In this document: positions 14,501 to 25,800 of the stretch, in pieces | Layout: each line of letters opens with the position of its first letter | How positions within the stretch are numbered: position 1 is the stretch's first letter | Position numbers and translations under genes: made by a program | Assembly (NCBI RefSeq): GCF_964340395.1 | Contig: NC_135559.1 | Location: 14,966,063 to 15,030,062, forward strand | Source of the DNA: Glandiceps talaboti | Taxonomy: Eukaryota; Hemichordata; Enteropneusta; Spengelidae | Length of the DNA stretch: 64,000 nt | Reading direction: 5' to 3' | Notes under the pieces: generated by a model | Databases searched by the model: none | Seen by the model: only the letters and a program-made list of their open reading frames with translations | What the model was told of the DNA's origin: nothing

Positions 14501-16256
14501 TAGATCTCTCTTACTGAGTTTATTACAATCTTAGCAAAGACACAGAATAAGAACACTGATGACTAAATAACATCAGATTCTCACCCCAATTTCTGCAGCG
14601 CTAGGTTTATGCTTCTTCTCTTTGTCCTTTTTGGCTTTCTTGTGTGGTGTACCTATACAATGTAAACAGGTATACCATTGTCAGCCCAGTAAAGCCATAC
14701 AAATTATGTAGCGATATAAAACATCACAAAAATGAAAGCGTTCTTCAAAACCAAAACTACATGTACATGTATGTACAAACAGACCTTAGACTCGTGGTAT
14801 GACTTTCAGCATGAACGTACAACAGTGGACCGACAGTACACTATGGACAAAATTGTACTCAAGTTAGGGGAATATAGAAGAGTGGACTGACTGTGCAACA
14901 AGTACACATTTGTATTCTAGCTAAGGGGATAGGGTAGAATGTACAATCGTGCACTGACTGCACAGTACAGTACATACACGGTACATGGTACAAAATTGCA
15001 TTCAAGTTCCACTGTTAGGGGAATATAGAACTGTGGACTGACTGTGCAACAAGTACACATCTGTTTTCATGCTAGAAGGTTAGGGTAGAATGTAAAACAG
15101 TGGACCGACTGTACAGCAGGTACAAAATTGTACAAAAGTTAAGGAGTTAGGGTAAGGAATAGGGTTAGACTCCCTAGCATAATCCTGATTTGTTGTATTT
15201 CACTCTTGAAATGATTCAGGCGACAAGATCAGGTAGATAATATATTGTCGACATATCAGAAGCATTCCCTATTAGGTCACGAGTTGTAGCTGCTATGACA
15301 ACAAATCAAGTTAAATGATTTATATCACAGAGCTGCAAAGTAGAGAATTTACATTTGAAGTTAGGATTTGTTTCAATTATCTCCATTTCTCTTCTGGCAA
15401 AGAATGACTGCCCCAAGACAAATGGAAAAATTAAGTTATAACTGTCTTTACGATCAATAAATCTTCAAACTGCTCTACTGTCTTTTATTTGTAATTACAT
15501 TTTGCAGAAATTGTGGGCTAAATGTGACCACAATAAAACAAAAATAATGAACACATGCTATATAGATTAGCACTATTATACCATATACTGTACCAAGAGT
15601 TTTATCAATCAATGAATGAAAACAACAGCAGCTTCACTGCTTAGTATGTATCATGTACTCCTACAAGGTAATTTGTATAAAATTCAAATTTACAGGTTTC
15701 AAAAACTGTATTCTCTTTTCCCAAATAGACATTGTTTAAGTTTAGTGTTTATGCATATCAATGTTTTTCCCGAACAACACATTTGTTTTGCTCGATCCTA
15801 ATGACTATTAAATGTAGCATCTGGGATCACATTCGTAACAAAATAACGTATTAATGTTGCAAGCTACAAGGGCAAAAAGCAACATAGGTTTCGGCGTATT
15901 ATTGATTCTAAACGCCTGATCTAATCTCAGACCACTATAATCAAATTGCGCGAGATGCGTGGATGGGGGAGAAAATAAACGACTTTTCATGAACATGTGC
16001 TTCCACCACGGCCCAAGATCTATGCATACATGCATCCCATGTGACTTCTAGCACCATGCATGGTCAACACTCCACAAATGAAATCGTTTGACAGGCTATT
16101 TTGCGACATTTGGCTTACATATAAAACAGCCAAAATATAAGACAAGAGTCTATATTTCAGCATAGAGATTGAAACTAGAGGAATAATTCGGAGAATTTAT
16201 GAAAAAAATATGCAAAACTGACACAAACTTGTAAAGTACACACCTGATTCCGCCAT
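5583..16256 (-). CDS. DKC1: Dyskerin, H/ACA RNP pseudouridine synthase (11 coding exons)
   Basis: Exons read on the minus strand, all with GT-AG borders and consistent phases: 16244-16256, 14585-14652, 13411-13589, 12402-12586, 11621-11685, 10751-10877, 10149-10279, 9480-9623, 7255-7598, 6541-6790, 5583-5687 (stop TAG). They sum to 1611 nt, about 536 aa, against 514 in human. The N-terminus is lysine-rich. The TruB catalytic domain carries the GTLDP motif, with the nucleophile Asp at about residue 124, and RTIYESK and [14 protein letters not shown] domain follows from about residue 330 ([10 protein letters not shown] to [11 protein letters not shown]). The tail is a Ser/Thr-rich linker, then poly-lysine and an acidic SDDDSDSD end. 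Family knowledge: it isomerises uridines in rRNA and snRNA guided by H/ACA RNAs, and binds telomerase RNA in vertebrates; nucleolar and Cajal body. It is head-to-head with ERCC5. Exon 1 is only 13 nt; its ATG lies in an AAAATGGCGG (YY1-like) context, the usual form for this gene class. I saw no snoRNA that I could support in its introns. Confidence 0.95.
6928..6985. repeat. CA/ACGC microsatellite in DKC1 intron 9
   Basis: acgcacgcacgcacgcctgc followed by acacctgcacac and a CA run. Confidence 0.9.
7804..7826. repeat. Poly-G run in DKC1 intron 8
   Basis: About 22 consecutive G, ending in gatcc. A similar run of about 18 G lies at 33019-33037 in ERCC5 intron 8. Confidence 0.95.
7900..8565 (-). 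repeat. Array of about ten copies of the DKC1 exon 8 / donor junction
   Basis: Unit of about 60 bp in DKC1 intron 8. Each copy resembles the last about 45 nt of exon 8 plus the start of intron 8: minus strand TTGTTCTCAAAGACAGTGC then GTAAGT. Copies begin near 7903, 8055, 8113, 8173, 8233, 8294, 8355, 8413, 8475 and 8551. The true junction is at 9479/9480. All copies keep a GTRNGT donor-like hexamer, mostly GTAAGT, even though flanking bases differ. Confidence 0.85.
9094..9155. promoter_or_regulatory. Promoter-like motif cluster inside DKC1 intron 8
   Basis: Within about 60 bp: AAAATGGCGG (YY1-like, 9094-9103), the palindromic CRE TGACGTCA (9108-9115), TATCGCGAGG (9121-9130, close to the BANP TCTCGCGAGA motif) and a CACGAGATTTCG. 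CpG density is locally raised. A GC-rich stretch lies 500 bp away at 8585-8690. Could drive an intronic or antisense transcript; no coding exon was found beside it. Confidence 0.45.
10420..10640. repeat. Tandem duplication in DKC1 intron 6
   Basis: About 97-bp unit, 2.5 copies, marked by ggtaaaatgactggggaact and ctacttacca...aaaaacaatggtaggg. Confidence 0.8.
11335..11400 (-). repeat. Solitary unit of the 93-bp repeat seen in ERCC5 intron 4
   Basis: Minus-strand ATTCTGGTTATCAGAAAGAC, AAAAGAT and TGGCCACTAGGAGTGCTG match the tandem array at 20757-21295. A partial plus-strand piece lies at about 11015-11050 (atattccggttatcaaag). So the array unit is a dispersed repeat that was later amplified. 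Confidence 0.65.
12107..12163. repeat. Perfect short tandem duplication in DKC1 intron 4
   Basis: The 29-bp unit gcaccatcagtggtagcctg plus agtgggcta is repeated without change. Confidence 0.85.
13706..14130. repeat. 24-bp minisatellite in DKC1 intron 2
   Basis: About 17 degenerate copies of a unit like gacttggctatctgacttga caga. It starts about 115 nt after the intron's acceptor-side exon on the plus-strand map. Confidence 0.85.
14800..15165. repeat. Degenerate tandem repeat in DKC1 intron 1
   Basis: Blocks such as agtggactgactgtgcaaca, agtacaca, acaaaattgtactcaagtta and ggggaatatagaa recur three to four times with variable spacing. The rest of intron 1 (15165-16243) holds nothing I recognise. 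Confidence 0.7.
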
Positions 16257-16851
16257 TTTAATCGTACACGTGGGTGACCGTACGCATGCGCGTAGAAAGG
16301 TCACTTTGAACTTCCACAATGCATTGCAAATAATATCAGGTCATCAGCGCGGAAGTCCGAATTTCTGCTGATATCGAAGAAAAAAATGCTTCGAATGCAA
16401 GTAAATTACATATCTCAGCATGCGAAAGTGTTGTAAAGAAGGGACTATGACCGCGTATCGTGTAATACAGTGAGATTTGGCAGTTACTGCCTCATCCCGA
16501 GTTTTATTTTTCGTTTACATAATACTACATTTCTCAAACAATAATGTATGAAATGATGTAACGTGTAATTTGAAAGAAAAATTCACTCTAAAGATATTTC
16601 CTAGAATATTACGTATTGATAAATTTTAGTTGCTCTTATATATCGCGTAAAATTATCGCAAGTGTATTACTGTAACGTCCTCAAGGTGGTAGGACTTGAA
16701 CGCGTGCCAATGAATAACGCTTTGTCAACTTGTTGAAATAATATCGTCTGCTATTAAAATATTCTGCTAAATTTAAGTGTTGCTGCTCATGCGCCGTCCA
16801 TAGTGAATTCGTTACTGATATTGCCGTGTAATAACACTACTTCCTAAAACA
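16257..16851. promoter_or_regulatory. Shared DKC1/ERCC5 divergent promoter region
   Basis: This 595-bp stretch separates the two start codons of oppositely transcribed genes. Close to DKC1 it has an E-box CACGTG at 16267-16272, an NRF1-like CGCATGCGCG around 16283-16292, and the YY1-like AAAATGGCGG overlapping the DKC1 start codon on the minus strand. There is no TATA box in a useful place. DKC1 is a known MYC target in vertebrates, so the E-box is notable. Transcription starts are not visible from sequence. Shared regulation is inferred from the head-to-head layout. Confidence 0.6.
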
Positions 16852-19800
16852 ATGGGAGTTAAAGGACTGTGGCAGCTATTGGAACCAGCTGGAAGACCAG
16901 TCACATTAGAGTCCCTGGAAGGAAAGGTCCTTGCAGTCGGTATCCTTTGTATATCAACATTTCATTTTGTTTTCCATATTGTCTCTGTGTTATTGGTTTC
17001 TTCTCATCAGATATACAGCCATTACAGACTGGAAGAACAGTTTTATGTTGTCTTTTTAAGTTGATGTCAGTTTCAGCGCATCCACTATTTCTTGCAAGAC
17101 TTCAGAACTTTCATGATTTTATTACTTTTCTCGAATACATAAAAAAAAAAAGTTTAGGGTCGGCATGAAAAACTAGGTGGGGCGGGTAACCAGACCCAAG
17201 CAATTTTTTTTGTAGGCCTTTTAATAGCTTCAAGTTCATAGCTGCAATAATTGTAGCCTTGTTTGAAGGCAATAATTTTTTTATTATTTTTTTTGTGTGT
17301 GTGTGACATTTTTTTTTAACTTTTTATTTTCTGTCAAAATTTGTAAAATAAGGAGATCATTTTGCAGAGCAGAAAATTGCTACTGTTACTGAAATTAGTA
17401 GTATGTGTATTGCATGTACTAGCTTGAAAATTTGCCTACAACTAAACTTGTGTGTAACTGTACCCATTACTAATAGCGAAAAAGATGATCACAAAATAAT
17501 TTTCCATGCCAACCTATAGTTTGGCAATATTTTTGCTTTTACAAGATCTTTGGACCTTTACTGTAAAAATTGTTATTTATCAAGTCCAAAGAACAAGTCA
17601 GTCCCAGGGTTCACACTCGAGTAAAAGAGTCCTTATCCCACAGGACTAGTAAAATTGATAACGTAGTAGTCCTGCAAAAAATTTGGTGGTCCTGTCTTTA
17701 AGTGCTTTCACTTGTTCACTTGGGCTCTTCATCTCTCTTAGTTTTTGCTCTACTTCTAATTCACTTTTCCAAACCCCATATTTATTTCAAACCCAGTGTT
17801 GTAATTGAACTGTCTATTGAGTCTTTGAATAGCTCAAGGGTTGAGTGCGTTATACCTAGACTGTAAGATATATCATGTTGTTCGGCCCGGCCCTATCAGG
17901 CTTCTCATTCAGCGAGTGTTGATTTACAAAGGTTATAACGCACAAGCAGTTCTGCGTTTTTAAGCGTTGAGCTCTTGATCTGTCTTGGTCGATAATCCTC
18001 ATCAGAATGACAAAATTTTAATTGTGTTGTTCGGCTCTCTCAGGCTTCTCAACCAGCAAGTGCTGATTTACAAAGGTTATGGCACACAAACAGTTCAAAG
18101 TTTTTTAGCATTCAGCTTTCAATATGTCTTGATCGACGATCCTCATCAGAATGACTAATTGTATATAGTTACAACTGACCAATAGGAAAGTGCTGGCTAA
18201 TAGCAGTGTTGCACCCAGACTGAGTTTTTGTGTCATTTGACACATTTTCTGTGCCTGACCCACTTTTTTTTAGAAGTGACAGGTCATAGATGACCCACTC
18301 TGAAAGATGTTCTAATACAAAAATTCCAAAATTCTGTGACTAATCATTGTGAAAAGCTATGTACTAAATTTTATAGAACAGGAGACTTTGTATAAATAGT
18401 AAACTCTTTTGAAACCACAAGACTTAGTGATGTTACTCACACCTACCACAATATTGTCTCTCTCTGTATTCAAATAGTGAATTCAATATGATAGTTATCT
18501 GTACTAACTAATGTTAGATGTGAATAAATTTCATCCTGAGATTGTTGTGTATATTTGATGTAATAACAATTTGTCATGCATGATGTCCTGCAAGAATTTA
18601 TGATGACCCAGAAAAATGGAAATCATGGGACACCATGTCCCACATTTTGAAAAGGCTGGGAGCAACATTGTAATAGCGTGGCACAAATGTCGTACCTTAC
18701 AGACTACATGCTGCCTGGCATGGTTTGTTTCCTTGACTTAGTCATTTAGATATCAGTCTGTGGTTGAATCAGTCAGTTCGTGGTATGAGAGACCGTGATG
18801 GTAATCAGGTGACCAATGCTCATCTACTTGGACTATTTAATCGTATATGTAAAATGCTGTTCTATCGTATTAAACCTGTATTTGTGTTTGATGGAGGAGC
18901 GCCACAACTAAAGAAACAGACCTTGGTAAGTTTAAGGGACATGATCTGGAACCTGTGCAAATTTTTTGTCACTTTTAGCACAACTGAATTGAAGGTTCAG
19001 TCATGCTGTGTGCATGGTAAAGTGTCTTTCCATCTGTCTGTCTGTCTGTCTGTGTGCATGGTAAATTGTCTCTCCACTTGTATGTCTGTCTCTCTGTCTG
19101 TCTCTGTCTCTCTGTCTGTGCATTGTAAAGTGTCTTTCCATCTGTCTGTCTGTCTGTCTGTGGATGGTAAAGTGTCTTTCCGTCTGTCTGTCTGTCTGTC
19201 TGTTTGTCTATGTGCATGGTAAAGTATCTTTCCATCTGTCTGACTGTCTGTCTGTATGCAAACATCAAAAACCAAATTGCCAATTACATTGGTATTTGGT
19301 TGGCATATGCTACTTTTAGGCTCTAGTATGGATGTTGTTCAAAACAAAATTATGAGATCAACAATATGTAACAATGTTTTGAATAGACATGGTCTGAACT
19401 TGTAAGATACCATGATATGATACTAAATAGGCCTCGTTCTACGTTACGACAATGCGTCTATGTCACGACAACGCATGTCTACATCACTGGTTCTGTTGTG
19501 CTCGAAATATAAGTCAAAACATTCAAAATTGTCATTACTTTCCCCAATATTTCTTTTATACAACTGGTGCTTGTATAATTATGTTTTTCTTCAATATTTT
19601 TCTTCATTCAGCTGGAAAATATTCGTGACCTAAGGGTTGTCACTACTCGTCAAGCGGCTCATAGTGACAAAACCCCCTTAGGTCACTCGTATTTTCCTTG
19701 GATGGAGGAAGAAAAATATTGAGAAATCACACCTAATTATCATTCATAAACTATGTAAATATTTCTTTGTCTAGGCTGCAAGAAGACAAAGACTTGATAA

Positions 19801-22800
19801 AGCTGTGAGAGAATCCAACAAGGCTAGAGATAAATTATTGAAGAATTATCTCAAACAACAAGCCATGACTACGGTTCTAGGGAAAGAGTAAGTCTTGTGG
19901 TTTTGTATTTCTAAAGTGTGAGAATACAGGATGTGTTTCTTGTTCATTGAATTTAATTCAGTGGGCACCTCTAAAATAAAGATCTTTCTGAATAGTTTTG
20001 CTGTTACTTTGTTCTAGAAATCTCAAATCTGTTCTCAGTTAAAAAATCAAGGATAAGATCAGGGATTTCCATAAATTTTTAGAAATAGAGGCCAAATGAT
20101 ATCAAAATTAAGCCATTTTAGAATCCAATATGGCCACCATCCAATATGGCTGACAAATACTACACATTGTCAACTATGAGAAAGTAAAATATTGTTCATT
20201 TCCATGACAACAGGATGATGAACCCCCAAAATTTGTTTATCGTTCAAAAGGATCAAGAACAAACTTCTTGAAGCAATGTCTTGGAAGATTTGAATAACTT
20301 TGATTTTGTGGCAATTTGGTAACCAAGTGTGTATTCTAAGAGATGTGAAATATAGTGATTTAGATGAAAGCTACGTACTAGTAACTGTTTCAAACCTAGA
20401 TTCCAAAAAGGTAACTTTATTGCTACTACTATAAAAAATATGATCAAGTATCAATTTCTTTTCAACTATGGCAAATACTTTAAGATCTTAATGATTCCAT
20501 GAAAGATAGCCTGCCAAGATTTTATGTATAATTGTTTTGTTTGTTACATTTTGTGTGTGTGAAACGTTAAATGGATTTAATGTGGTTTATTAATATTACA
20601 GGAGTGGTACCCAATCCGGTAAATCATCAGCAGCGGTGCCAAGATCCAAAGACAATGATATCTATGACCTGCCAGCACTTGAACCATCACAGGAAGCACA
20701 ACTGTACGTACTCCGCATTTACATGTCTCGATACAAAAATAGGATTATCAATAAACAATATTCCGGTTATCAGAAAGACAAAAGATTGTGTAGTTTGGCC
20801 ACTAGGGGTGATGTTTAGGTGAAGCCTTTTACATACATGTCTCAATACACAATATTCCAGTTATCAGAAAACAAAAGATTCTGTAGTTTGGCCACTAGGG
20901 GTGATGTTTAGGTGAAGCCTTTTACATACATGTCTCAATACACAATATTCCGGTTATCAGAAAACAAAAGATTCTGTAGTTTGGCCACTAGGGGTGATGT
21001 TTAGGTGAAGCCTTTTACATACATGTCTCAATACACAATATTCCAGTTATCAGAAAACAAAAGATTCTGTAGTTTGGCCACTAGGGGTGATGTTTAGGTG
21101 AAGCCTTTTACATACATGTCTCAATACACAATATTCCAGTTATCAGAAAACAAAAGATTCTGTAGTTTGGCCACTAGGGGTGCTGTTTAGGTGAAGCCTT
21201 TTACATACATGTCTCAATGCACAATATTCCGGTTATCAGAAAAACAAAAGATTCTGTAGTTTGGCCACTAGGGGTGATGATTAGGTGAAGCCTTTTGACC
21301 ATAAGTCAGGGCCATGATATCTGAGTACTCAATGTTAGTAGCTTCCATTGAAAAAATCATAATTTCCCAGTGATTCATGACAAAAGTTTTGCCAGTAGGT
21401 CCATGCTAGGTATTGTGAACTCAGTGTAGGAAAGCACTATTATAAAAATTCCCATTATTGTCAGTCAAACTCTGACCAAATTCTTCTTCCCTTTCAGATC
21501 CAGTGACAGTCAGAATGATTCCTGGGAAGAGAGACAAATGCATCAGGAAATCATCCATGAACACTATCAGAACCTTGACAGTGTAGACATTTACTCTGAA
21601 GAATTCAAGGCCCTACCAGCTGAAGTACAGCATGAAATAATCCTAGAAATGCAAGAAACCAAGAAAAGACATTCCTGGGCAAATATAGGACACCTACCCA
21701 AGGTCAATGAAGTAGTTTGAATATTTTTTTTTAGACTTTTTCAGTAAATTTGACTTTTAGTATATCACTTCTTTTGGAACATATTTAATATATACTCCAA
21801 CACACAATATGTAATAGACCTTTCCAAAATTTGCCATGGTGGTGCTCTACTTCCTGTCTGTGTGTACCTTGGGGGTATACATGTACATGTTATAGTTTAC
21901 TTGGTTAATCATAGAGCACTGCTGCTTTCCTCGATGTCTGAACAATATGAAAAACATCCCTGATTTACACTTCTACAGAATACCAAGGAACAAAGCTCTT
22001 AAGAAATGATACTATGAGGTGATGATACCCCCAATTTGAGCAAGGGCGCTGTATTCCCAGTTTGCAGTCTGGAATGGCCTATTCAGACCATTCTAAATGA
22101 AATTGCAGAACCCAAATGTCAGTGTGGCATACTTGATGGGAACGTTATTGCAAAAGTGTTTGTGGTGTTCTTTGTTGTCACACTTTCACTATCACAAGCA
22201 AAACAAGTGACAGTTCAGCAGAAGACACCACAAGCATAACTGGATATACCCACAGTGGCACTCACATGACATGGAGTTCTGTTTTTATTCATGTTGATTC
22301 TTTGTTCCTGAAGAACAGCAAATTCTTAAAATGTAACTGTGCATTCACATGGAACAATCACATGCTCATTTTCATGTAGGTATACAATAATATTTTCTGT
22401 ATTGCACTGCAATACCAATAGTATGGTATGTGTTAGACTGTCGACAGTCGTTCGTGCCTTTTTTTGCTATGTTTCATCTAAAACAAAGTCGTCGCCTCGC
22501 TCCGTAGCATTGAATACTAACGCATACTGATAGGAACTGTGAGTGCCGAAGGCACGAACTTGTGCCTCTGGCACTCTTTGTTCCTAATCAGTATGTGGTT
22601 ATACTATTGCTCTGGATCGGAGCAAAGCGATGACTTTAGTTTTAGATAAAACGTAGCAAAAAAGGCACGAACGACTGTCAGTCTAGGTTTGTGTGTGCAC
22701 CTATGCAAGCAATCACTTTTAATGTCTTTTTATTTTTCATTTTCAGGCTGCTGGTGATTTTTCCAGTTATCAGATGACAAAACTATTACAGAAGAGTAAA

Positions 22801-25800
22801 TTGAGTCAAAGACTTGACAATGTCCGCAAAGAACTAAACACCAGAGATTCTGGAGAAATTGCTTCTTTTCTAGATTTTGGCGTCGATGAAAAAGGTGTGC
22901 AGGCACAGAGAGTCGTCTCTGAGGACACTCAACACTACATTCTCATCAAAGGCCTTGGGAAAAAGAAAAATATTGATGAATCATCGATTGAAAGTCGGCC
23001 TTCAGATACACCTGAACCAACCCCAAGTACTTCGCAAGAGCAGCCTAGCGAAAAGGACATTCACCCTATGACCTCTGACCTCTATGATGATATGATTGAA
23101 CTTGATGATGATGATATGCTGCTTCAAGATCTTGATTTGTACAGAGTCAAAGAAAAGTCATCGGAGAATGTTTTTAGATTATCTGAACTAGAATCCAAGG
23201 AACCAGAGAATCAAAATTTTGGTGCTGACTTGGAATTTCAAAAGAAATCCAAACCTCAGGGAAGTTTAGTTGAGAGTAAAACAATCTTAAGTGACAATGA
23301 TATCATCATAACTGGTGAACTTTTAAAGAAAAATTATTTTAAAACAGACAGCATGAAAAGAAAAATTGAGGAAATTGATCTTACAAGTGAAAATGAAAAG
23401 GGTGCTAAAATGATGAAAAAAGACGCTGTTCTTCATGACAATGACCAGAAAATAAGTGTTGAAAAAGGATTTTTCAGAGAGATGAACAAAGATGAAATCG
23501 AAATATTGGAAAAAGAAGAAGATATTAAAAGTCTGGAGGGTACAAATACAGATAACACTTGTCAGATTGTTTCTCCTGAGGGAGAGGACTGTGTATCTTT
23601 GGTTCCCATGGTTACAAAAGACAACATTACAGTAGTACAGGAGATAAATAAAGATGAAGATAAGCTTAGATATCAAGAAGTTGTACAAGATGACAACAAC
23701 AAACCACAAGATGAGGGAGATGCCGTCTCTCCAGTGTTGAAGAAACGGATACTTACAAGTGAAATACATCTTGTATCTGACATTGAGGAACAGAAGAGAG
23801 CAGATGATGATGACAAAGATGAGAGTAGTTCTGAAGGTATGGCTAACTTTAACTGTCTTTTCACTTTGAAGTCAAAATACAGCCTTACAGGATGAGCATG
23901 CACTTTGATTTAGACAAGATATCAAGTTGACAGTGAAACTGGCCACAAGGGTTTATGTTCACTTTTTACTGTAAACTCCCCATACAACCATTACAGGATG
24001 AGCATGCACTTTTGATTAGATGAGATATATCAAGTTGACAGTGAAAACTGGCCACAAGGCTTATGTTGACTTTTTACTTTAAACTCTCCATACAGCCATT
24101 ACAGGATGAGCATGCTCTTTTGATTTAGACAAGCTATCAAGTTGACAGTGAAACTGGCCGCAAGATTTTATGTTCACTTTTTACTTTAAACTCACCATAC
24201 AGCCTTTACAAGATGAGCATGTCCTTTTGATTAGATGAGATATCAAGTTCACTGAGACTGGCCAAAACGTTTTATGTTAAGATAAAATCAGGTGATTCTA
24301 CTTACAGAATTATGTAGGATAGTAATTGTGTGACGAAGTAGATGGATCGAATGTCGCAATCGTTTCTAATTTACCATTTCAAAGTAACTATATTTCACTG
24401 TCCAGTTGATTCTTAGAACCATGAACGATATATTCTTTATCATAAAAAAAAAAAAAAGTTTAAAACATCTAAAGTAAGTCATTACATAATAATAATAATA
24501 ATAATAATAATGTTGATTTCTTATATAGCGCTTTCCCACTCCGTGCTCAAAGCGCTTTACAATTATTACCCCTGGCTCGGATCAGAATAGCACAACGGCC
24601 CTTTAGTCTTCCTCAACTCCCCGGGGAGCATACAATCCATTGCAGCCATTTAAGCGCATAGGATTAAAGCCTTCACATTGCAACCTACATCCTACCAGGT
24701 CCCCAGCTGGGTTGACTGAGGCACAGTCGTGGTTCAAATCTTGCCCAAGGACTTTAGCCACTCAGAAACAAACAGCAGGCAACGACGGGGCTCGAACCTG
24801 CAACCTGTAGATTCCAAGCCGGTCACGCTAACCATTCACCCATCATGACTCCACTGTAATAAAAATGTTTCAAGAGATGTTTCAGTTACAGCTCAGGCAG
24901 CTTATTTTCATTGAATCATTTCAAACAGTCCAATATTATTCAAATTTTTATTACTTTTATTGTTTAACCTGAGATACATATTTCATTGATGTTGTGTGCA
25001 TTCACTTTATTTTTTAGAAAGTTTCATTGAAGTCACAATTGACCCTACCAAAATCAATAAAGTAGATGAACTATTTCCAGCTGAGATATTTATTCCATCT
25101 AATGATGTAAGTGAAGAGGCTTCAAAGACCTCATCACAGAGTGATGTCATTGATATCACGTCTCAGTACAAGAAACTTTTTGATGTTGGCAAGGAGGATA
25201 GTGGCGATGCAGAACCTGCTGTATCCGAGGAAACAAACATCAGTAGTGGTGGTGGTGGTGATAGCGATGATGTTGCCATAGTACCAGAGATGGAGGGTAA
25301 AGAATCAGACATAGATGAGGAGGAAGCTAAATCACCAGGCCCTGTGATGGAATGGGCTGGCAAAACATTGGTGGGTACTGTAGCCTTCTATCCTTTTGTG
25401 TTTGCATAGTACAGTTACATTTTCAAATTTTTGAATGCTGCCCTCTATGTATTGAGATGTTGTATCTTTTGTTTTATTGCCAATGAGTGTTCTTATAAAC
25501 TTTCTAAATAGCTCTATTAAAACCAACAGAATATTTTATCACATGTAATAGACTGCCTGCCAATATATCTAGTTTTTATTTATGATTAAACCTATTGGAC
25601 CCATGATTACATTAGACTAGTTGTGCCAGGTCTAACTACAATAATGATAGATGTACTTTCTATAAACTCAGATCTGAGACAGACGCAAACTAAAATCACT
25701 GTTGTTGAATGGGGTAGTTTATCAGCTTGAAGACTTATCTTGGTGTTACTTTTTCACAAAGCTTTCTACACATAGCGAAGGTTTTTCCCCTTGGAAGCAC

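Noticed and set aside
16676-16750. Possible tRNA on the minus strand (GCGTTCAAGTCC)
   Set aside because: Has a B-box-like stretch, but the T-stem does not pair and no anticodon arm is found.
20757-21295. Regular 93-bp repeats as a CRISPR-like array
   Set aside because: Contiguous tandem units without spacers, in an intron of an animal gene.
22774-23895. 373-codon frame as a stand-alone gene
   Set aside because: It is ERCC5 exon 6 (spacer region) running into intron 6; phases and the conserved VVSEDT block fit XPG.
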